Positions 14,417 through 19,926 of a DNA stretch of 19,926 nt are shown one piece after another. How positions within the stretch are numbered: position 1 is the first letter of the stretch; each line of letters starts with the position of its first letter. The notes beneath the pieces are model-generated. The model saw only the letters and a program-made list of their open reading frames with translations. It did not search any database and was not told where the DNA came from. Position numbers and translations under genes: made by a program. This DNA comes from Chlamydiales bacterium (GTDB taxonomy: Bacteria; Chlamydiota; Chlamydiia; Chlamydiales; JAACFD01): the NCBI GenBank assembly GCA_009937555.1, contig JAACFD010000012.1, positions 1-19,926 on the forward strand, read 5' to 3'.

Positions 14417-16474
14417 ATGCAGCGTGCTAATGTGAGTTTTATAAAGAGCGTTAAGGGGAAAATCTTAGTCTGGGTCACACTAATACTAGTTGTTTTTTTA
14501 AGTATATTGATGCTAGTTGCTTATTCAAATATGGAGGATAAGCAAAAAAGTATAGCCTCTCACTTAATTGTCTCAACAGTTCAATCTGCTGCTGATGACT
14601 TTAGCCGTTTTAACTCCCATGGAGTTGATTTAGCTAAGATGCTAGCTGTCACGCAGAAGACTTCTCTTTATCCTAATAGAGAAGCAAGCTTAGAGCATAT
14701 CAAAGAAAGCCTTCAGGCAAACCCTGAAATTTTAGGTAGCTTTCTTATTTATGAACCTAAAAGTGACCAAGCTATTCAGCAACAAAGGTTAAAAGAGCTT
14801 CAAAGCGCTGATGGTGCTGATGCAGCAAGCATGCAGGATGTCCAATTTAAACAGTTTGCTCCCAACTGGAGTCGTGGTGATAAGCGAGCTACAGAGTTAG
14901 AACTAGCAGAACTTAAAATCGGGGATAAACCAGCCTATCAAGCTGTTTTAGACAAGGTTATGTCAGGTAATAAAGACTTATTTGCAATTGCCGAACCTTA
15001 CGTAAGAGGGAAGCACACAATTGTAGAAACAGCATACCCTATCATAAAAGATGGCGAGTTTATGGGAATAGCTGGAGTTGATCAAAGCTTAGACTCTTTA
15101 AAGAACCATTTAAGCAAGTTAAAACCTTTTGAAACAACAGACTACTTCATAATTAGTCGGTCAGGAGTGATTATTGCTAATACTCTTAATGATGCATTAG
15201 ATGGAAGAAAGCAAAATGACACCTCATATAGTGATGTTCTAAGCCATTTTATACATGAGAAAAGGCAATCTAAAACAGCTGAGCGCTTTGCAGATCAGCT
15301 CGAGAAAAAAGAATATTTCTATAGTGCCGCTCCTGTAGAAGTTGGAGGCTGGTTAGTTGTAGCAAGGGTTCAAGTAGACGAAGTACTAGCTCCTGTTCAG
15401 GCTGCTTTATGGCGTTGGGTTATACTTACTGTTGGTGGCTTAGCTGCTTTTATAGCCTTTTTATTTTTCCTTTCTAGAAACATTACTTCTGCTATTGGGA
15501 AGGCTCAAGATATTACTCTAGAGGTTTCTTCAGGTAATTTGTCAGTAGCTATCAACAATGATAGAGAGGATGAAGTGGGCTCTTTAATGGACTCACTAAA
15601 AGAGATGAACGAAAAACTTTTTAACTTGGTTAATAATGTTAAGCGTTCAACTGAAGAAATCACAAAGACTGCAGACAATATTGAAAATTACACTCAGGAA
15701 GAGAAAGATAAAACGAGCGAGTTTTTAGAACTAACCAATGAAGTAGTTAAAACCGTTAAGAGTATCTCTCAAACTTCAATGGGTCTAGTAAAGACCATGA
15801 AAGAAATTAATGAAGCTGCTCAGCAAACTACAGGTCTTGCTGATTCAGGGCGTAGTGGACTTTCTAATATGGAAGAGGCTATGCATCATTTGCAAGATTC
15901 TACTAAGACTATTGCTTCAAAATTCGCAGTACTAAATGACAAAGCGAATAATATTAATAGTGTGGTCACCACCATTAATAAAGTGGCCGACCAGACAAAC
16001 CTTTTATCATTAAACGCAGCTATTGAAGCTGAGAAAGCAGGGGAGCAAGGGCTTGGTTTTGCTGTGGTTGCCACTGAAATTAGACGTCTAGCAGACCAAA
16101 CTGCTATTGCTACTTTAGACATTGAGCAGATGGTAAAAGAGGTTCAAGAAGCTGTTTCCTCAGGCGTTATTGGAATGGAAAATTTCTCTAAAGAAGTGGA
16201 TAGAAGTATTGAAGATGTAGCTTCTTTAGGAAAGCAGCTCTCTCAAATTATTGAACAGGTGAAGGCGTTAATTAAGCGTTTTGAATCTGTCAGTGGTGGT
16301 GTTGATGAGCAATTAACAGGCGCGCAAGAAGTGAGCCAGTTTATCAGTAAGCTAAGTTCTTCTGTTGAAGAAACCTCTAACTCTTTAAAGACTTTTCACC
16401 TATCAACAAAGAGTTTGAAAAACTATACTCAAGTACTTCAGGATGAGGTCGCATACTTTAAAACTAATGATTAA
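14417..16474 (+). CDS. Methyl-accepting chemotaxis protein with periplasmic dCache sensor (WspA-like signalling domain)
   Basis: 685 residues from the ATG at 14417, chosen because AAGGGGAG ends four bases before it; the frame also opens at 14396. Order: TM1 (about 16-36), a large periplasmic double-Cache domain (about 45-325) with YPIIKDGEFMGIAGVDQ and GGWLVVARV, TM2 (about 333-354), HAMP (about 355-405) and the cytoplasmic hairpin. The hairpin tip is intact: VADQTNLLSLNAAIEAEKAGEQG (about 523-545, first and last residues given). After the tip come RRLADQT and IEQMVKEVQEAVSSGV, which resemble WspA rather than flagellar receptors. No CheR-binding pentapeptide is at the C-terminus (ends KTND). 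It should sense small molecules outside the inner membrane and control the CheA kinase of this operon. The next receptor starts 23 bases later. Confidence 0.92.
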   Translation: MQRANVSFIKSVKGKILVWVTLILVVFLSILMLVAYSNMEDKQKSIASHLIVSTVQSAADDFSRFNSHGVDLAKMLAVTQKTSLYPNREASLEHIKESLQANPEILGSFLIYEPKSDQAIQQQRLKELQSADGADAASMQDVQFKQFAPNWSRGDKRATELELAELKIGDKPAYQAVLDKVMSGNKDLFAIAEPYVRGKHTIVETAYPIIKDGEFMGIAGVDQSLDSLKNHLSKLKPFETTDYFIISRSGVIIANTLNDALDGRKQNDTSYSDVLSHFIHEKRQSKTAERFADQLEKKEYFYSAAPVEVGGWLVVARVQVDEVLAPVQAALWRWVILTVGGLAAFIAFLFFLSRNITSAIGKAQDITLEVSSGNLSVAINNDREDEVGSLMDSLKEMNEKLFNLVNNVKRSTEEITKTADNIENYTQEEKDKTSEFLELTNEVVKTVKSISQTSMGLVKTMKEINEAAQQTTGLADSGRSGLSNMEEAMHHLQDSTKTIASKFAVLNDKANNINSVVTTINKVADQTNLLSLNAAIEAEKAGEQGLGFAVVATEIRRLADQTAIATLDIEQMVKEVQEAVSSGVIGMENFSKEVDRSIEDVASLGKQLSQIIEQVKALIKRFESVSGGVDEQLTGAQEVSQFISKLSSSVEETSNSLKTFHLSTKSLKNYTQVLQDEVAYFKTND

Positions 16475-16486
16475 CTTATACTCTAT

Positions 16487-16492
16487 AAGAGG
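16487..16492 (+). promoter_or_regulatory. Shine-Dalgarno of the second receptor
   Basis: AAGAGG at 16487-16492 lies five bases before the ATG at 16498 and fixes that start within the 23-base gap between the two receptor genes. Confidence 0.7.
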
Positions 16493-16497
16493 TTTTC

Positions 16498-18135
16498 ATG
16501 TTTCGTGATTTCACCATTAAAACTCGAATGATTTTTTTGTTAATCATTAGTTCTGTCTTACTAGTTGGTATTGGTTATTTGGGCTTAAGGAATATGAAGT
16601 CTAGCAATCAAAACTTAGTTTCAGTTTATAACCAACAAATTGTACCCATTAGAAGATTAAAGATTATTGCTGATAAGTATGCTATCGATATTGCAGGAGC
16701 TATCAATAGAGGGGCAAATGGTTTGACAACCTTTGCTGAGGCTCTAGAACAGTTAAATAAAGCCACCTTAGTTGTAGAGCGTCAGTGGGACTTGTATACA
16801 ACCTCTCAAGGTGATGATATTAGCGATGAAGAGAGAGAAATTATCCGAGAGCTACAAGAATTAATGGAAGCAGCTAATGGCTCTCTTGAGAATGCAAGGC
16901 ACTTTTTGCGTGCTGGTGATATGATTGGCTTAACCTTGTATGCTATGGATGAAGTAGGTAATTTAGTCACTCCAATCTCATCTAAAGTTTCACATTTAAT
17001 TGATGTGAAATTAGATCGAACAAAAGCTCTTTATGAAATGTCAATGAGTAGTTATCAATATCAGAAAAATATCGCTCTTTTCGTGATTGTTTTTGGTATC
17101 GCACTTTCTATTAGTGTCTGCTCGACTCTTATTAGAACCATTAATAAATCACTGCTTCAGGTAACAGAAAAGCTTGATGAGTTAGCAACAGGAGATGCTG
17201 ATTTAACTAAGCGAATCCCTATTGTCTCTAAAGATGAAGTTGGTAAGTTAGCTGAAAACTTTAACTTGGTTTTAGATAAGTTAAATAAGTTAGTTAAAGG
17301 CATACAAAGTTCGGGTAGTGATTTAAGTTTTTCAGCTGAGAAAATGGCAATCAGTTCTCAAAGCTTAAATAAAACAGTAAAAGGTTTTGGAGACTTTACG
17401 TTTGAGGTAGTTCATACAACAAAGCAAATTTCTACAACCTCTGGAGAGCTTTTAGAAACGATGAATGATGTAGCTAAAGTAGCTACTAACACAGCTCAGT
17501 TAGCTCTTTCAGGTCAAGCAAGTCTATCTGAAATGAAAGAGAACATGTCTAAAATGGAAGAGTCTTCTAACTCAATAGCCGTAAAGCTTGGGGTGATAAG
17601 TGATAAAGCAGCTTCTATTACGCATGTTCTATTTGCAATTTTTAAAGTTGCAGAAAGGATCAACCTTCTTTCTTTTAATGCTTCTATTGAAGCTGAAAAA
17701 GCAGGAGAATATGGCAAGGGATTCTCTGTAGTGGCTAGAGAGATTAGGCGTCTTGCAGATCAAACTCGCTCAGCCACTACTGATATAGGCAAAATTGTAG
17801 AAGACATGAAAGGTGCGGTTAACGAGGGAGTAAAGGAAGTAGGAAATTTCTCAGAAGAAGTCACAGATTATATTGAACATCTTAGAATGACGACTAAGCA
17901 GTTGGTACAGATTATTAGCGAAGTGCAGAATTTAAGGCCTCAGTTTGAGCGTGTCTATCAAGGGATGCAGAATCAAGCGGAGGGAGCTGTTCAAATTGAA
18001 AACTCTATAGTGGAGTTAAGTGATGGAGCTAAAGTAGCAGCTAAAGCTGTAACAGAAACAGAGCAAAATATTTTCAAAGTGAAACAATCAGCTTCAGACT
18101 TGCAAGAAGAAGTTGAGAGATATAAGGTCAGGTAA
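16498..18135 (+). CDS. Methyl-accepting chemotaxis protein with four-helix-bundle sensor (WspA-like), diverged hairpin tip
   Basis: 545 residues, close to WspA in length and plan: TM1 (about 11-30), periplasmic four-helix-bundle (4HB_MCP) domain (about 31-190), TM2 (about 191-213), HAMP with GDADLTKRIPIVSKDEVGKLA (described by its ends, about 230-250), then the signalling hairpin. The sequence around the tip, IEAEKAGEYGKGFSVVA and RRLADQT, strongly recalls WspA. The tip itself differs: where receptors have A-D-Q-T-N, this one has AERIN (385-389), followed by LLSFNASIEAE. Tip residues contact CheW, CheA and other receptors, so coupling may be altered. No C-terminal pentapeptide is present (ends ERYKVR). 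The CheW gene follows after four bases. The signal sensed may be membrane or surface stress, by analogy with WspA. Confidence 0.92.
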   Translation: MFRDFTIKTRMIFLLIISSVLLVGIGYLGLRNMKSSNQNLVSVYNQQIVPIRRLKIIADKYAIDIAGAINRGANGLTTFAEALEQLNKATLVVERQWDLYTTSQGDDISDEEREIIRELQELMEAANGSLENARHFLRAGDMIGLTLYAMDEVGNLVTPISSKVSHLIDVKLDRTKALYEMSMSSYQYQKNIALFVIVFGIALSISVCSTLIRTINKSLLQVTEKLDELATGDADLTKRIPIVSKDEVGKLAENFNLVLDKLNKLVKGIQSSGSDLSFSAEKMAISSQSLNKTVKGFGDFTFEVVHTTKQISTTSGELLETMNDVAKVATNTAQLALSGQASLSEMKENMSKMEESSNSIAVKLGVISDKAASITHVLFAIFKVAERINLLSFNASIEAEKAGEYGKGFSVVAREIRRLADQTRSATTDIGKIVEDMKGAVNEGVKEVGNFSEEVTDYIEHLRMTTKQLVQIISEVQNLRPQFERVYQGMQNQAEGAVQIENSIVELSDGAKVAAKAVTETEQNIFKVKQSASDLQEEVERYKVR

Positions 18136-18139
18136 GTCT

Positions 18140-18601
18140 ATGCTTATGCTTTTGTTTAGTGTGGGAGAAGATAGATACTCTTTAGACTGCTCTCAGGTAG
18201 TAGAAATTATACCTATGGTTGAAGTGAAGAAAATGGTGCGCGCTCCAGATTATATATCTGGTATATTTAATTATAGGGGGCGCTCTGTTCCTGTGGTGGA
18301 TTTATGCACATTAATGATTTCAAGGCCCACAAGTGGGCGATTAAGTAGCCGGGTTGTGCTAGTAGAGTGTAAAAGCAACCCTGAAATGAAAAGTAAGATT
18401 ATTGGCATTTTAGCTGAAAAAATGACAGAAACTGTGAAAGTTGAAAATAGAGAGCTAGTAACACCAGGAGTTAATATAGAAAGGCTTCCTTTTTTAGATA
18501 AGCTATTTAAGATAGGAAGTGAAATGGTCCAAAGCATTGATTTAGAAAAATTGATGGATAGTATGGACTTGAAGAATATTGTTTTTGCAGAAGGCCAGTA
18601 A
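18140..18601 (+). CDS. CheW-like coupling protein, WspB type
   Basis: 153 residues from the ATG at 18140, chosen because AGG seven bases upstream follows the receptor stop; a longer reading from TTG 18113 would overlap that receptor gene and has no ribosome site. The protein is a single CheW (SH3-like) domain: MLLFSVGEDRYSLD opening strand, QVVEIIPMVEV, APDYISGIFNYRGRSVPVVDL (ends about 32 and 52), and KIIGILAEKMTETVK. These stretches resemble WspB of Pseudomonas more than the CheW of flagellar systems. It should bridge the receptor tip to the P5 domain of CheA at the membrane. It is tightly packed: four bases after the second receptor, and its TAA overlaps the next ATG by one base. Confidence 0.9.
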   Translation: MLMLLFSVGEDRYSLDCSQVVEIIPMVEVKKMVRAPDYISGIFNYRGRSVPVVDLCTLMISRPTSGRLSSRVVLVECKSNPEMKSKIIGILAEKMTETVKVENRELVTPGVNIERLPFLDKLFKIGSEMVQSIDLEKLMDSMDLKNIVFAEGQ

Positions 18602-19278
18602 TGACTGAGGATAGTAAACCTAAAGAGCAAACAGAGATAGAAGAAGAGGGTAGCTTCCACTATTCTGAAGATCGCGATGAAATTCTATCGGAAGATTTGA
18701 TGATAGGGCGTACTCTTCTAGAGCGTTCACCTCCTAAAGGTTATATTCAAGAATGGTCCAAAGTTATCTCTAAAGCTAAAGAGAAAAAAGGTTTAGAGAG
18801 CTATAAGTCTGTACTGATTTTTAGAATTGAGACTGAGTGGCTAGCTATCCCTATTGCTCTAATAAGAGAGGTAACGGAACATCAACCTGTTCATGTGGTA
18901 CCCCATAAAACTGATAATACATTCAGAGGAATAGTTAATATCAGAGGGGAGTTGCAACTTTGTTTTTCTCTAAGACACTTAGTGGGTTTAAAGGTTAGGG
19001 AATTGACAGAGCAGGAAAAAATAGCAAAAGAGAAAAGTTCTGAGAGGACTTACAAGAGAATGATTGTGCTAAAGCAGGGCTTAGCTACCTGGGTTTTTAG
19101 TGTGGATGAGATTTATGGTATTCATCACTACTATAGTGGAGATAGTCAGAATGCACCTGTAACTGTAGAGAAGGATACTAATACATTTACTAAAGAGATG
19201 ATTTACTGGAAGGGTAAGCATGTAGGTTCTTTAGATGCTGAATTAATGTTATATGCCCTTAAAAGGAAGTTTCAATGA
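18601..19278 (+). CDS. CheW-like coupling protein with N-terminal extension, WspD type
   Basis: 225 residues. A hydrophilic, Glu/Lys-rich extension (1-68) precedes a CheW domain (about 69-222). The extension contains RTLLERSPPKGYIQEWSKV (37-55), which aligns in my memory with the WspD segment around LLDREVPADYRREWT, and the domain has VLIFRIETEWLAIP, VVPHKT, RGIVNIRGELQLCFSL and a late IYWKGKHVGSLD, again WspD-like. The Cys-rich portion seen in the WspD extension is absent. It starts in TAATG with the preceding stop (one-base overlap), and its own TGA overlaps the CheA ATG by four bases (ATGA), so stoichiometry is probably set by coupled translation. In Wsp operons a CheR gene, wspC, lies between these two CheW genes; here none does. 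Confidence 0.9.
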   Translation: MTEDSKPKEQTEIEEEGSFHYSEDRDEILSEDLMIGRTLLERSPPKGYIQEWSKVISKAKEKKGLESYKSVLIFRIETEWLAIPIALIREVTEHQPVHVVPHKTDNTFRGIVNIRGELQLCFSLRHLVGLKVRELTEQEKIAKEKSSERTYKRMIVLKQGLATWVFSVDEIYGIHHYYSGDSQNAPVTVEKDTNTFTKEMIYWKGKHVGSLDAELMLYALKRKFQ

Positions 19279-19926
19279 CCGATGACGCCATGTTTGAGCT
19301 CTTTCGAGCAGACTTGGAAGAGCAACTAGAAGTATTAAGTTCTGGGCTTTTATCCCTAGAGGAAGATCCTGAAAACGCGGATTTGTATGAAGCGTTGATG
19401 CGGGCTGCTCACTCTATTAAAGGCGCATCTAAGGTTATTCGTTTGGACATGGTAACCGATCTAGCTCATGTAGTTGAAGATTGTTTTGTACTAGCACAAA
19501 AGGGTAGCCTTGCTCTTACTAGTGATCACATTGATGTATTCCTAGAAGCCTTAGATATTTTTGAAACGCTAAAAGAAGAAAAGCCAGACACTCTAGATTC
19601 TTGGAAAGTTAAGCATGAAAAAGAAATTACACCGCTCCATAAGCGTGTCAAAAATATTGCGCTTGGTGAGGATGCTCCTCTTGTAGCCTCTAGTGCTTCT
19701 TCTAAGCCTTCAGAATCTAAAGTTGAAGAAAAAGTAACTCCAGCTCCAGTATCAACTCCAGCAGTAGGGACTGATGATGAGTTTGAAATACCTTTAGCTG
19801 CGCCTCTCCCAGATGATGAAGATCCTGCAGAGAACCTAGGTGAGCTAGGTATGCTTGATCTTTTTCAAGCGGATCTAGACGAGCAGGTAAAAGCCCTTTC
19901 AGAAGGCTTACTTAACTTAGAAGAAG
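19275..19926 (+). CDS. CheA-type histidine kinase, WspE-like, with tandem Hpt domains (3' end beyond window)
   Basis: Only the first 217 codons are visible. Hpt domain 1 covers about residues 5-105, with the phosphoacceptor H46 in MRAAHSIKGASKV and the WspE-like stretch LAHVVEDCFVLAQKGSL. A Pro/Ser/Glu/Asp-rich linker follows (about 130-190). A second Hpt domain begins at about 193: MLDLFQADLDEQVKALSEGLL repeats the first domain's opening MFELFRADLEEQLEVLSSGLL, and is cut by the window edge before its His. WspE has one Hpt, so a tandem pair is unusual. The kinase (P3-P5) and any receiver domain lie downstream. The ATG overlaps the stop of the WspD-like gene (ATGA). It is the central kinase taking the signal from both receptors through both CheW proteins. 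Confidence 0.9.
   Translation, partial: MTDDAMFELFRADLEEQLEVLSSGLLSLEEDPENADLYEALMRAAHSIKGASKVIRLDMVTDLAHVVEDCFVLAQKGSLALTSDHIDVFLEALDIFETLKEEKPDTLDSWKVKHEKEITPLHKRVKNIALGEDAPLVASSASSKPSESKVEEKVTPAPVSTPAVGTDDEFEIPLAAPLPDDEDPAENLGELGMLDLFQADLDEQVKALSEGLLNLEE

Noticed and set aside
15886..16122. Minus-strand open frames opposite the receptor hairpins (also 17514-17717)
   Set aside because: Both mirror the conserved receptor tip coding; the repeated similarity between them comes from the receptors' own homology.
18113..18139. TTG start for the first CheW, overlapping the second receptor gene
   Set aside because: There is no ribosome site before it, while the ATG at 18140 has AGG seven bases upstream and begins directly with the CheW first strand.
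18271..18660. Minus-strand open frame of 129 codons
   Set aside because: It is antisense to the two CheW genes, with composition typical of a shadow frame and no ribosome site.

Overview
This is an AT-rich bacterial window, and its conserved block points to the phylum Chlamydiae, probably a member outside the classical Chlamydiaceae. The PP2C phosphatase, NifS-like cysteine desulfurase and two back-to-back CBS/transporter-associated proteins occur in the order I remember for CT259-CT258-CT257-CT256 of Chlamydia trachomatis. I could not check this with a search. No rRNA, tRNA, CRISPR or insertion sequence was seen, and no gene-free gap exceeds about 240 bases.

Layout. (1) 1-1424: the 3' part of an unrecognised protein with a CX5R phosphatase-like motif. 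(2) 1426-4289, minus strand: a two-gene unit, an asparagine-synthetase-like protein with both active sites degraded, followed by a SAM methyltransferase. (3) 4530-7995, plus strand: a lipoprotein closed by a strong terminator, then a CPBP intramembrane protease, PP2C phosphatase and cysteine desulfurase. (4) 7987-13844, minus strand: in transcription order an M20 peptidase, a membrane-anchored degenerate Nudix protein, dCTP deaminase, a small FtsB/DivIC-like protein and two CNNM/CBS proteins. The last four are packed with gaps of 8 bases or less, or overlap. (5) 14050-14250: a 66-residue orphan protein with its own promoter and terminator. (6) 14417-19926, plus strand, running off the end: a chemosensory operon.

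The operon is the main discovery. It encodes a dCache receptor, a four-helix-bundle receptor, a CheW, a second CheW with a long N-terminal extension, and the start of a CheA kinase with two tandem Hpt domains. Signature stretches in every component resemble the Pseudomonas Wsp surface-sensing system (WspA, WspB, WspD, WspE) rather than flagellar chemotaxis. Gene order follows wspA-wspB-(wspC)-wspD-wspE, but the CheR methyltransferase gene wspC is absent from its usual place: the two CheW genes join by a one-base overlap. A Wsp-like array in an obligate intracellular lineage, with two receptor types and a possibly missing adaptation enzyme, is unusual. Its output lies beyond the window.

Working together: the receptors should form a membrane array with both CheW adaptors and drive autophosphorylation of CheA. 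The Nudix-like and asparagine-synthetase-like proteins look like folds that have lost catalysis. The remaining genes are housekeeping: Fe-S and sulfur supply, dUTP/dCTP metabolism, protein dephosphorylation, division and ion homeostasis.
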